Assembly: GCF_019504385.1 (NCBI RefSeq)
Contig: NZ_CP080590.1
Span: forward strand, 1,778,001-1,842,000
Direction of reading: 5' to 3'
Source of the DNA: Devosia salina
Lineage (GTDB): Bacteria > Pseudomonadota > Alphaproteobacteria > Rhizobiales > Devosiaceae
Length of the DNA stretch: 64,000 nt
The position numbers and the translations under genes were made by a program. Position 1 is the stretch's first letter; each line of letters starts with the position of its first letter. Positions 55,058-62,982 of the stretch are shown piece after piece. Below the pieces are notes generated by a model. The model had not been told where the DNA came from, made no database searches, and saw nothing but the letters and a program-made list of their open reading frames with translations.

Positions 55058-55921
55058 ATGAAGAACCTGTCCATCGCACTGGCCGCCATTGCCGGAATTC
55101 TCGCTGGTGCCCTGGGATATTCCCTCCTCAATCAACCCGCCCCCGAAACCGACGCCGTGGCCGTCCGCGCCATTGTCGAGCAGGTGCTGGAGGAACAATC
55201 TGCCCTGGCTGCTGCGACTGCACCCGCCGAGCCGGAGGTGGCCAGCATCGACCCGGCCGTGCTCAACCCGATGATCGAGCAATTCCTGCTCAGCGACCCC
55301 AAGGTGCTGCAACGCGTCTCAACGGCCCTCGAGGACACGCTGCGGGCTGAGGAGGCCGAACGGTCCGAAACGGCGCTGGCGGAGTTCCACAACAAGATTT
55401 TCAACGCCCCCGACCAGATCGTGCTCGGCAATCCGGAGGGCGACGTCACCCTGGTCGAATTCTTCGACTACAATTGCGGCTATTGCCGCGCTGCCCTGCC
55501 CGATCTTGCCGCCCTGCTGGAGGAAGACCCGAACCTCAAGGTCATCCTCAAGGAATTCCCCATTCTCTCCAACGAATCCATCGATGCGGCACGTGTCGCC
55601 GTGCTGGTCGGTCAGAGCGATGCGAGCTATTGGGATTTCCACTCCGCGCTGTTCACCAGTCGCGGCAAGGTCGACAAGTCCGTGGCCCTGGCCGCGGCAC
55701 AGGACCTGGGCCTCTCGCCGGTCGAGCTGGAACTGAAGATGGGCGATCCAAGCGTTGCCAAGACCATTCAGGGCTCCTACGAAATCGCCCAGGCGCTCGG
55801 CATCACCGGCACCCCCACCTATATCATCGGTAACGAGATCATTCCCGGTGCCATAGGTGCGGACGAACTGCGTGCCCGCATTGCCGACATGCGCGCCTGC
55901 GGCCGGACGCAGTGCAGCTGA
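55058..55921 (+). CDS. DsbA-family thiol:disulfide oxidoreductase
   Basis: A 287-residue periplasmic protein with an N-terminal signal anchor (residues 5-22), an alanine/glutamate helical region to about 115, and a thioredoxin fold with CGYC (FFDYNCGYCRAALPDLA) near residue 145 and the cis-Pro loop GITGTPTYIIG near 255. It probably isomerises or reduces/oxidises exported proteins. The ATG at 55058 was chosen for the signal sequence. Confidence 0.9.
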   Translation: MKNLSIALAAIAGILAGALGYSLLNQPAPETDAVAVRAIVEQVLEEQSALAAATAPAEPEVASIDPAVLNPMIEQFLLSDPKVLQRVSTALEDTLRAEEAERSETALAEFHNKIFNAPDQIVLGNPEGDVTLVEFFDYNCGYCRAALPDLAALLEEDPNLKVILKEFPILSNESIDAARVAVLVGQSDASYWDFHSALFTSRGKVDKSVALAAAQDLGLSPVELELKMGDPSVAKTIQGSYEIAQALGITGTPTYIIGNEIIPGAIGADELRARIADMRACGRTQCS

Positions 55922-56025
55922 CCGGCTGACGCGCCAGGACAGCGGTGGCCGATCTAGCCTTTTCGGTGCATTTCGTGTAACCGCCCTTGCGCCGGCCAAA
56001 AAGGCCGGTGCACAAGGCTTGGATC

Positions 56026-56463
56026 ATGACCAAACGCGTTCTCGTCTTAAACGGCCCGAACCTTAACCTGCTCGGCACCCGCGAGCCGGGCACCTATGGC
56101 GCCGAAACGCTCAAGGACATCGAGGCCCTGTGCAAGGCGGCTGCGGCCGAGTTGGACCTGAGCCTCGATTTCCGCCAGTCCAACCACGAAGGCGAACTGG
56201 TGACCTGGATTCAGGATGCCCGCAAGACTGCGGACGGCATCCTCATCAACCCGGCCGCCTATTCCCATACTTCGGTTGCCATTCACGATGCCCTGAGGGC
56301 CGTGAGCCTGCCGGTTGCCGAAGTCCACCTCACCAATATCCATCAGCGCGAAGCGTTCCGACACCATTCCTATGTGTCCTCGGTCGCTTTCGGTGTCATT
56401 TGCGGCTTTGGCTCGCTTGGATATAAACTGGCCCTCATGGCCTTGGCCGAAAAACTCAAATAA
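56026..56463 (+). CDS. aroQ: 3-dehydroquinate dehydratase, type II
   Basis: A 145-residue dodecameric type II enzyme of the shikimate pathway. VLVLNGPNLNLLGTREPGTYG holds the catalytic Tyr/Arg near residues 15-25, FRQSNHEGELVTWI near 55, INPAAYSHTSVAI near 80, and EVHLTNIHQREAFRHHSY near 100. A nine-base hairpin (55989-56011, GCGCCGGCC/GGCCGGTGC) sits just before its start. Confidence 0.95.
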   Translation: MTKRVLVLNGPNLNLLGTREPGTYGAETLKDIEALCKAAAAELDLSLDFRQSNHEGELVTWIQDARKTADGILINPAAYSHTSVAIHDALRAVSLPVAEVHLTNIHQREAFRHHSYVSSVAFGVICGFGSLGYKLALMALAEKLK

Positions 56464-56496
56464 CGCTTCGACGCGAGAAGCCGGGAGACCGACAGA

Positions 56497-56997
56497 ATGA
56501 CCAAGTCATCAGTGGATCAGGACCTGATCCGCGCCATTGCCGAACTGCTCAACAAGGAAAACCTTGCCGAGATCGAGATCGAGCAGGAAGATTTGCGGGT
56601 CCGCGTCACGCGCTCCTACCCCGCCGAGGCGCCGGCCTATGCGCCGGCCCCCATGCACTACATGGCGGCGCCCGCTGCGCCCGCCCCCGCTGCCGCCCCG
56701 AGCGCCCCTTCTGGGTCGGTCCCCGCTGCCGCACCAGCCAAGGCCGAGGACCTGGCGTCCAATCCGGGCACGCTGACGTCCCCCATGGTGGGCACCGCCT
56801 ATCGCTCGCCCGAGCCGGGCAAGCCGGCCTTTGTCGATGTGGGCACCAAGGTCTCCGAGGGTCAGACCGTTCTGATCATCGAGGCGATGAAGACCATGAA
56901 CCAGATCCCGGCGCACCGTTCGGGCACCGTCACCCGCATTCTCGTGGAAGATGCCCAGCCGGTCGAATATGGCGAGCCGCTCGTTGTCATCGAGTAA
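56497..56997 (+). CDS. accB: Acetyl-CoA carboxylase biotin carboxyl carrier protein
   Basis: BCCP of 166 residues. It has an N-terminal helical part (SVDQDLIRAIAELLNKENL), a Pro/Ala linker at residues 50-85, and the C-terminal biotinyl domain with EAMKTMNQIPA (biotin Lys) near residue 130. It carries the carboxyl group for AccC/AccAD. It is 33 bases after aroQ. Confidence 0.95.
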   Translation: MTKSSVDQDLIRAIAELLNKENLAEIEIEQEDLRVRVTRSYPAEAPAYAPAPMHYMAAPAAPAPAAAPSAPSGSVPAAAPAKAEDLASNPGTLTSPMVGTAYRSPEPGKPAFVDVGTKVSEGQTVLIIEAMKTMNQIPAHRSGTVTRILVEDAQPVEYGEPLVVIE

Positions 56998-57010
56998 GGG
57001 GGCTTCTTGA

Positions 57011-58357
57011 ATGTTCCAGAAAGTCCTCATCGCCAATCGCGGCGAAATCGCATTGCGCATCCTGCGCGCCTGCAAGGAAATGGGCATCCAGACCGTCGCC
57101 GTGCACTCGACGGCCGACGCCAATGCCATGCATGTGCGCCTGGCCGATGAAAGCGTCTGTATCGGCCCCAATGCCGCGCGCGACAGCTATCTCAACATCC
57201 CCTCCATCATGGCGGCCTGCGAGATCACCGGCGCCGACGCCGTCCATCCCGGCTATGGCTTCCTCTCGGAGAACGCCCGCTTCGCCAAGATCCTGACCGA
57301 GCACAATGTGACCTTCATCGGTCCCTCGGCGCACCATATCGAGATCATGGGCGACAAGATCACCGCCAAGAAGACGGCGGTCGAGCTCGGCATTCCCGTG
57401 GTCCCCGGCTCCGCCGGCGCCGTCGAAACCGAGGCGGACGCCAAGAAGACCGCCAAGGAAATTGGCTATCCGGTGCTGATCAAGGCCACCGCCGGCGGCG
57501 GCGGTCGCGGCATGAAGGTCGCCAAGACCGAAAAGGACCTGCTCGAGGCCTGGTCAACCGCCCGCACCGAGGCAAAGGCCGCTTTTGGCAATGACTCGGT
57601 CTATATGGAAAAATACCTCGGCAAGCCGCGCCATATCGAGGTGCAGGTGCTCGGCGACGGCCAGGGCAATGCCGTGCATCTGGGCGTGCGCGACTGTTCG
57701 TTGCAGCGCCGCCACCAGAAGGTCTGGGAAGAGGCCGGCGGCCCGACCATTTCTCCGTCCGAGCGCGACGAGATCGGCGAGATCTGCGCCGCCGCCATGC
57801 GCAAGCTGAAATATTCCGGCGCCGGCACCATCGAGTTTCTCTATGAGAACGGCGAGTTCTATTTCATCGAGATGAACACCCGTCTCCAGGTGGAGCATCC
57901 GGTTACCGAGCGCATCACCGGCGTCGACATCGTCTATGAGCAGATCAAGGTCGCTTCGGGCGAAAAGCTCTCGATGACGCAGGACCAGGTGCAGTTCTAT
58001 GGCCATGCCATCGAAGTACGCATCAATGCCGAGGACCCGCAGACCTTTGCGCCCTCGCCCGGCACCATCACCTTCTACCACCCGGCCGGCGGCGTCGGCA
58101 TCCGCGTCGATTCGGCGGTCTATCAGGGCTATCGCATCCCGCCCTACTATGACTCGCTGATCGGCAAGCTGATCGTCTATGGCCGCACCCGCGAAGAGTG
58201 CCTCAAGCGCCTCAGCCGCGCCGTGGACGAATTCGTCATCGATGGCGTCAAGACCACCCTGCCCCTGTTCCAGCGCCTCCTCAAGGAGCCGGACGTTCTG
58301 GCCGGCAATTACGACATCCACTGGCTGGAAAAATTCCTGGCCAACAACAAGGCCTGA
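57011..58357 (+). CDS. accC: Acetyl-CoA carboxylase biotin carboxylase subunit
   Basis: A 448-residue ATP-grasp enzyme carboxylating BCCP. Markers: VLIANRGEIALRIL at the N-terminus, ATAGGGGRGMKVAK near residue 160, ECSLQRRHQK-like DCSLQRRHQKVWEEAGG near 228, EFLYENGEFYFIEMNTRLQVEHPVTE near 275-295. It ends before a hairpin at 58364. Confidence 0.97.
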   Translation: MFQKVLIANRGEIALRILRACKEMGIQTVAVHSTADANAMHVRLADESVCIGPNAARDSYLNIPSIMAACEITGADAVHPGYGFLSENARFAKILTEHNVTFIGPSAHHIEIMGDKITAKKTAVELGIPVVPGSAGAVETEADAKKTAKEIGYPVLIKATAGGGGRGMKVAKTEKDLLEAWSTARTEAKAAFGNDSVYMEKYLGKPRHIEVQVLGDGQGNAVHLGVRDCSLQRRHQKVWEEAGGPTISPSERDEIGEICAAAMRKLKYSGAGTIEFLYENGEFYFIEMNTRLQVEHPVTERITGVDIVYEQIKVASGEKLSMTQDQVQFYGHAIEVRINAEDPQTFAPSPGTITFYHPAGGVGIRVDSAVYQGYRIPPYYDSLIGKLIVYGRTREECLKRLSRAVDEFVIDGVKTTLPLFQRLLKEPDVLAGNYDIHWLEKFLANNKA

Positions 58358-58363
58358 TCTATT

Positions 58364-58391
58364 GAGGGGCGCTTCGGCGCCCCTTATCTTT
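58364..58391 (+). terminator. Terminator-like hairpin directly before aat
   Basis: AGGGGCGC (58365-58372), UUCG loop (58373-58376), GCGCCCCT (58377-58384) followed by TATCTTTG. Only a few bases separate it from the aat ATG (58397). It could end accC transcription or attenuate aat. Confidence 0.7.
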
Positions 58392-58396
58392 GCATC

Positions 58397-59029
58397 ATGG
58401 CCCGCCACACCGATCCCTTCACCGTCGAGATCACCCCCGAGCTGATCGTGCGCGCCTATCGCGCCGGCATCTTTCCCATGGCCGAGGATGCGGCCGACAC
58501 CGACATTTTCTGGGTCAGCCCCGACATGCGCGGTATCCTGCCGCTCGATGGCTTCCACGCCAGCAAGAGCCTGCACAAGGCGATGCGCAAATCGGGCTGG
58601 ACCATCCGCGTCGATAAAGATTGGGATGGCATTATCGACGGCTGCGCGACCGTCGGCGAGGATCGCGACACGACCTGGATCAACGCCACCATCCGCTCGG
58701 TCTATGGCGAGCTGTTCAATCGCGGCATCGCTCACACCGTGGAAGTCTGGGACGGGGATGAGCTCATAGGCGGTCTCTATGGCCTCGCCATCGGCGCCGC
58801 CTTCTTCGGCGAGTCCATGTTCCACCGCCGCACCGACGCCTCCAAGATGGCCATGGCCCATCTGGTCGACCGCCTCAATGCTGGCGGCTTCGAACTGCTC
58901 GACACCCAGTTCCTCACCGATCACCTGGCCTCGCTGGGTGGTATCGAAATCACCCGCGCCGAATATGAGGAGCGGCTGGCCCATGCCACCGCCGCCGCCG
59001 GCGACTGGCACGCCTGGGACCGGCAATGA
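58397..59029 (+). CDS. aat: Leucyl/phenylalanyl-tRNA-protein transferase
   Basis: Aat adds Leu or Phe to N-terminal Arg/Lys of proteins, creating ClpS substrates. The 210-residue protein has RAYRAGIFPMAEDA near residue 20, IFWVSPDMRGILPLDGFH near 36, WINATIRSVYGELFNRGIAHTVE near 95, and GESMFHRRTDASKMA near 138. No Shine-Dalgarno is visible because the hairpin occupies that position. Its stop overlaps the following gene's ATG. Confidence 0.95.
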   Translation: MARHTDPFTVEITPELIVRAYRAGIFPMAEDAADTDIFWVSPDMRGILPLDGFHASKSLHKAMRKSGWTIRVDKDWDGIIDGCATVGEDRDTTWINATIRSVYGELFNRGIAHTVEVWDGDELIGGLYGLAIGAAFFGESMFHRRTDASKMAMAHLVDRLNAGGFELLDTQFLTDHLASLGGIEITRAEYEERLAHATAAAGDWHAWDRQ

Positions 59030-59802
59030 TCGAGCCTGACACGCTTCCCGAAAGCCTTTCGCCCCTTCGCGACCTCGCCTGGACCCCGATCACCATTGGC
59101 AAGTCCGGCGCCGCGATCTGGCGCATCGCGCTCGGTGATGGCAATGCGGTCTTCCTCAAATCCGCACCCCTCCACCCGCTGTCCGAACTGCCCGGAGAGA
59201 TCGAGCGTCTCAATTGGCTCACCCGCATGGGCTTCAAGGCGCCACGCGTCATCGACGCCGAGCAATCGTCGGATCGGCTCTGGCTATTGATGAGCGCCGT
59301 GCCGGGAAAGGACCTGACCCACTCCGTTGGCGAGCCGGAGACTTTTGTCCGCGCCTACGCACAGGGGCTCAAGCGCATCCATGCGCTCGACACCACCAAT
59401 TGCCCCTTCGACCACAATGTTGATGCCCGCCTGACCGAGGGGGCGGCCCGCATTGCCGCCGGTCTCGTCGACGAAAGTGACTTCGACACCGATCGCCTCC
59501 GCTGGTCCGCGCCGCAAGTGCTCGACTGGCTCCACGCCAACCGGCCTGCAACTGGTCAGCAGATCGTGACCCATGGCGATGCCTCCACGCCCAACATCCT
59601 GGCGCTCGATGGCCGCTTCTCCGGCATGGTCGATTGCGGCCGCATGGGTCTTGCCGACGTCTGGCAGGACCTGGCCCTCGCCTGCCGCAGCATCGCCTAC
59701 AATATCGGCAAGGATCACGTCGCTCCCTTCCTCGCCGCCTATGGCGCCGAATGGGACGAGGCAAAGTATCGCTACTATTGCACGCTGGATGAACTCTTCT
59801 AG
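59026..59802 (+). CDS. Aminoglycoside 3'-phosphotransferase-like kinase
   Basis: A 258-residue protein of the APH(3') type in length and pattern. ATP Lys near residue 45 (AVFLKSAPL), the catalytic loop VTHGDASTPNILAL (His183, Asp185, Asn190), the metal Asp203 in MVDCGRMGLADVWQDLA, and the end KYRYYCTLDELF, which resembles the APH(3')-III terminus. The real substrate is not proved; it could be another small molecule. ATGA overlap couples it to aat. It belongs to the accessory insert between aat and DUF2155. Confidence 0.85.
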   Translation: MIEPDTLPESLSPLRDLAWTPITIGKSGAAIWRIALGDGNAVFLKSAPLHPLSELPGEIERLNWLTRMGFKAPRVIDAEQSSDRLWLLMSAVPGKDLTHSVGEPETFVRAYAQGLKRIHALDTTNCPFDHNVDARLTEGAARIAAGLVDESDFDTDRLRWSAPQVLDWLHANRPATGQQIVTHGDASTPNILALDGRFSGMVDCGRMGLADVWQDLALACRSIAYNIGKDHVAPFLAAYGAEWDEAKYRYYCTLDELF

Positions 59803-60296
59803 TCCTTGAGCTTGAAGGCCAGCGTCGTCACCCATTTGTTCATATCCGGCACCTCGGCCGGATCGCTTTCGTAAAGCTCCAAGCGGCAGGCAAAATGGTC
59901 GTCCTCGCCCTCGCTCCTTTGATCGAACGGCTGCTGGGTCAAGTTCGACCAGCCAATCAGGACGCCGGTGACGGTAATGAGCGCGTCCGGATGTCCGTGC
60001 CAGGTGACCCCCATGAATCGCCCACCGGGCAGCGTGCCGACTTTGACCGCACCGTCTTCAGGGCCCGGACGCTCCACCGCGATCCCTGCCTCGACGTCGA
60101 GCGTTTCGGCCATATTGATGCGACGGTAATTGTAGAAGGCCGGCCCCGTGGCGGTCAGGCCATGGCGCGCGAGATAGTCGAAAATCAGCGGGAAACCTTC
60201 GTTTGCCGGCTTCTGCATCTGATGCATGGTCACGGTGAAAGGCACATAGACATAGCTTTGTGCAGGACGTTCCGTGATCTCTGGCAAAGTCATCAT
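59799..60296 (-). CDS. GyrI-like (AraC effector-binding-domain) protein
   Basis: A 165-residue single-domain protein with features of the GyrI-like small-molecule-binding fold: YVYVPFTVTMHQMQ, GPAFYNYRRI, VGTLPGGRFMGVTWHGHPD, ending LELYESDPAEVPDMNKWVTTLAFKL. Likely a stand-alone ligand-binding or hydrolase protein. An excellent GGAAGGAG precedes its ATG. It is downstream of the SDR gene by 22 bases, and its stop shares a CTAG with the end of the APH-like gene. Confidence 0.8.
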   Translation of the reverse strand: MMTLPEITERPAQSYVYVPFTVTMHQMQKPANEGFPLIFDYLARHGLTATGPAFYNYRRINMAETLDVEAGIAVERPGPEDGAVKVGTLPGGRFMGVTWHGHPDALITVTGVLIGWSNLTQQPFDQRSEGEDDHFACRLELYESDPAEVPDMNKWVTTLAFKLKD

Positions 60297-60318
60297 CTTG
60301 CTGTCTCCTTCCGCTCTC

Positions 60319-61104
60319 TCAATCAACCTGTGCGCCGCCGGTGGCATTGACCAGCGTCGCCGTCATGCTCGAAGCCAGATCGCTTGGCAGCAGCACTGCG
60401 GCATCCGCGCATTGGCTCAGCGAGGAAATCCGTCGCAGCGGCGTGTCCTTGGCGACTTCCCTGTGCATCTCTTCAAACGAAATGCCGCGCTCGCGAGCAT
60501 GGATGAGCCAGGCCTCGCGCACGCCCGGTGCATCGGGCGAGCCGGGCGAGCGCACCCAGCAGCAGCGCACACCCTTTGGCCCGTTTTCCACTGCAAGATG
60601 GCGCAGGAAATGCTCCACGGCCGCGCAGGCAATGCCGAACCCACCCATTTCCGTATAGGCCTCCCGCGCCGCATTGGCGGTGAAACCCAGAATGACCCCG
60701 CCGCCATTCTCGCCCATATGCCGCGCCATCAGTCCGCCAATGTTGAACCACGACTTCAGACCGCGCTCGACTGGCAGGATGAACCGCTGAAAACTCATCT
60801 CGCTGATGGCCTGCCCCTGGGAATCGCCCCAGTCGATGGCGCTGAACGCGATCTTCACCGGACCGCTCTGGGCCACCACGTGTTCGAGATGGGTCGCGAC
60901 CGCGTCGGGATTGAGCGCGTCGGCGCGCCCGGCAAAGGCCCTGCCGCCCGCTTGGCGGATGTTGCGTGCCACCGCTTCGAGCGGCTCGATATGCCGTGCC
61001 ACCAGATGCACCACCGCGCCCTCGCGCGCAAATGCCGATGCCACGGCGGCGCCGACCGCCCCGCTCCCTCCATAGACCACGGCAACCTTGTCCTTGAGCA
61101 ACAT
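60319..61104 (-). CDS. SDR-family protein with altered catalytic Tyr/Lys
   Basis: A 261-residue Rossmann protein. The cofactor motif is VYGGSGAVGAAVA near residue 10-22. In the place of the usual YxxxK the sequence reads GGFGIACAAVEHF near residue 178, giving Phe and Cys in place of Tyr and Lys; a conserved RSPGSPDAPGV follows. This subfamily is known and probably not a standard dehydrogenase. It is the first gene of a two-gene unit with the GyrI-like protein. Confidence 0.82.
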   Translation of the reverse strand: MLLKDKVAVVYGGSGAVGAAVASAFAREGAVVHLVARHIEPLEAVARNIRQAGGRAFAGRADALNPDAVATHLEHVVAQSGPVKIAFSAIDWGDSQGQAISEMSFQRFILPVERGLKSWFNIGGLMARHMGENGGGVILGFTANAAREAYTEMGGFGIACAAVEHFLRHLAVENGPKGVRCCWVRSPGSPDAPGVREAWLIHARERGISFEEMHREVAKDTPLRRISSLSQCADAAVLLPSDLASSMTATLVNATGGAQVD

Positions 61105-61184
61105 CCTGACCTCCCGGCGCGCCCATGCGCCTTCCCTTCACGACGAGGGACGGTCAGCGAGTTGAACACGGGTGGGAAGAAAAA

Positions 61185-61607
61185 TCAGCGCTCGGAGGGC
61201 GGCGGGACGTTGGTCGAGGTCTTGCACTCGATCAGCCAGACGTCATAGACGGCGTGGTCGACGGCATTGAGGGCGGGACTGTCGGCAAACATCCAGCCCG
61301 TGAAGATGCGCTCGGACGTACCGTCCAGGCTGAGCTGATCCACTTCGAGAAAGGCCGATGTGCGTTGCAGCGTGTCGCTGCTGGGACGGTCGTAGCAGGC
61401 GCGGGGTGTAATCTCGAGTGCGCCGAAGAGCACGGTCTCGTCGACATAGACGTCGAAGCGCGTGATGCGCCCGGTAATCTTGTCCAGGCCCGCAAAGGTC
61501 GCCACGGGGTTGGCCACTGGCTGCGCCTGCGCGGGCATGACCGGTGCCAGACACAAAACGGCCGCTGTCAGCAGCGGCCGCAACAGGGCTGTCGGATTGA
61601 TCTGCAA
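61185..61607 (-). CDS. DUF2155 exported protein
   Basis: A protein of about 140 residues with a signal peptide (LLTAAVLCLAPVMPAQA) and the DUF2155 core ATFAGLDKITGRITRFDVYV, TPRACYDRPSSD, AFLEVDQLSLDG, FTGWMFADSPALNAVDHAVYDVWLIECK with two Cys. Function unknown; periplasmic. In the order it lies next to aat and NDUFA12. Start TTG at 61607 is likely. Confidence 0.85.
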   Translation of the reverse strand: MQINPTALLRPLLTAAVLCLAPVMPAQAQPVANPVATFAGLDKITGRITRFDVYVDETVLFGALEITPRACYDRPSSDTLQRTSAFLEVDQLSLDGTSERIFTGWMFADSPALNAVDHAVYDVWLIECKTSTNVPPPSER

Positions 61608-61620
61608 ACCCGGCCTGCCC

Positions 61621-62037
61621 TTACTCGGGCGACCAGGCCTGGTAGTCGCCGGTGACGCGCGGGCGTTCACCCTTGTTGAGAAGGCTTCCATCCGGACGGT
61701 AGGCGGCTGCAGTGCCCGTGAGGTTGGGCTGGTGCGGCTTTTCCCAGGCCCGCGGCTCGTATTTGGCATTGGCAGGCGCCACATCCGAACGGTGATGCAT
61801 CCAGCCATGCCAACCGGGCGGGATCGACGACGCATCGGCAAAGCCATTGGCATAGGTCACGTAGCGGCGATTGGCCTTGCGGTCCTGATAGTAGCGGTTG
61901 CCGAATTCATCGGACCCGACATAGTCGCCAAAGCGGCGGATCCAGAGGCGCGTGCCCCAGGTGTTGCCGCCCCACCAGGCGAAGATTTCACTCAGGAATT
62001 GCTTGATACCGGACTGGGCCAATTTTCGATTCCGCAT
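61621..62037 (-). CDS. NDUFA12-family complex I assembly/accessory subunit
   Basis: A 138-residue NDUFA12-like protein. Features are FAWWGGNTWGTRLWIRR near 20, VGSDEFGNRYYQD near 40, IPPGWHGWMHHRSDVAP near 75 and the terminal YQAWSPE. It is a supernumerary complex I subunit in alphaproteobacteria. It starts MRNRKLAQSGIKQ and precedes DUF2155. Confidence 0.9.
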   Translation of the reverse strand: MRNRKLAQSGIKQFLSEIFAWWGGNTWGTRLWIRRFGDYVGSDEFGNRYYQDRKANRRYVTYANGFADASSIPPGWHGWMHHRSDVAPANAKYEPRAWEKPHQPNLTGTAAAYRPDGSLLNKGERPRVTGDYQAWSPE

Positions 62038-62159
62038 ATTTGGCGTCGATTTTGCGGTCGGTTTAGCATGGTCGAGCGGGTGAGCCTAGAGTGAGATCGC
62101 GGATTTGAGCGGTGCGGGCACGCACCTGCGCGGCCAGCCCCCATCAGCGGCGCAAAGGG

Positions 62160-62735
62160 TCATCCGGCCCGCAACAACTGCATCATCGTTTTGATCACGC
62201 GATCCTTCTGCACGTCGCTGGTGCCAGCCAGTCCCTGGATGTGCAATCCCTGGTCCATGGTCTGCAGCATCTTGCCCAGGCCGGCCAGGTTCGCCTTGGC
62301 ATCCACTTGCCCACGCGCGGCGGCGCTGACGAGATTGGCGTGGTAGAGCGCCTCGATTTCCGCGGCCGCTTCCACCGCCTTCTGATGCGCACCTTCCGGC
62401 ACCGTATCCTTCTGTGTCAGCGTATTGAGCATGAAGCAGCCATAGTATTCGCTGCCATATTCGAGACCCTTGAGGTTCGCCTCGATATTTTCCAGTCCCA
62501 TAGGCTGGCGCGTCAGCATTTCCCGATACTGCGCAACGAGAATGCCGACAAACCGCTCCAGCGCCGCCTCGTAGAGCCCGGCCTTGCCCCCGAATTCCTT
62601 GTAGAGGCTGAAGCGGTTGAGGCCGGTATGTTCGACCAGCGCCGCAAGATGGGCGCCCTCATATCCCAGCCGCCAGAACAGCGCCATTGCCTTGTCGATG
62701 ACCTCTTCGCGCTCATATCCACGTGGCCGCGCCAT
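62160..62735 (-). CDS. TetR-family transcriptional regulator
   Basis: A 191-residue TetR protein. The N-terminal helix-turn-helix is RGYEREEVIDKAMALFWRLG and LAALVEHTGLNRFSLYKEFGGK; the C-terminal ligand domain follows a helical pattern with GCFMLNTLTQKD. It lies divergent from the small ORF/MFS pair, so it likely represses them. Repeats TCGTTCTG at 62746 and 62794 may matter. Confidence 0.9.
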   Translation of the reverse strand: MARPRGYEREEVIDKAMALFWRLGYEGAHLAALVEHTGLNRFSLYKEFGGKAGLYEAALERFVGILVAQYREMLTRQPMGLENIEANLKGLEYGSEYYGCFMLNTLTQKDTVPEGAHQKAVEAAAEIEALYHANLVSAAARGQVDAKANLAGLGKMLQTMDQGLHIQGLAGTSDVQKDRVIKTMMQLLRAG

Positions 62736-62760
62736 TTCAAACCGCTCGTTCTGTTACCTG

Positions 62761-62789
62761 TTGACCTCGCTGTCCCGCAAGGTTATTCA
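62761..62789 (+). promoter_or_regulatory. Likely promoter of the small ORF and MFS gene
   Basis: TTGACC (62761-62766), 17 bases, TATTCA (62784-62789) on the plus strand. It faces the small ORF at 62818, in the divergent gap with tetR. Confidence 0.5.
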
Positions 62790-62817
62790 CTTATCGTTCT
62801 GAAATCGAAAGAATGCA

Positions 62818-62982
62818 ATGGCATCTCCCGTTCCCTCCGAATCTGCGGCCATTGCCATCGGCCCCGATCGGCTCGGTCAGACCGACATCCGCGTCCTCAG
62901 CGGCAATCCACGCCTGTCCCTGCCCAAAGGGCGTCCGCGGCTGCGTGGCGTGGGTGAGGCCTTGTTGAGGACCCTCAAGTGA
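62818..62982 (+). CDS. Small 54-residue ORF upstream of MFS
   Basis: Starts MASPVPSESAAIAIGPDR and ends ALLRTLK. No family recognised. It begins downstream of a good promoter and its stop overlaps the MFS start (GTGA). Purine-rich GAAAGAATGC before the ATG may serve as a ribosome site. Possibly a translational-coupling leader. Confidence 0.5.
   Translation: MASPVPSESAAIAIGPDRLGQTDIRVLSGNPRLSLPKGRPRLRGVGEALLRTLK

Noticed and set aside
62112..62957. 281-codon plus-strand frame opposite the TetR gene
   Set aside because: Antisense of a standard TetR regulator; no start signal and no domain.
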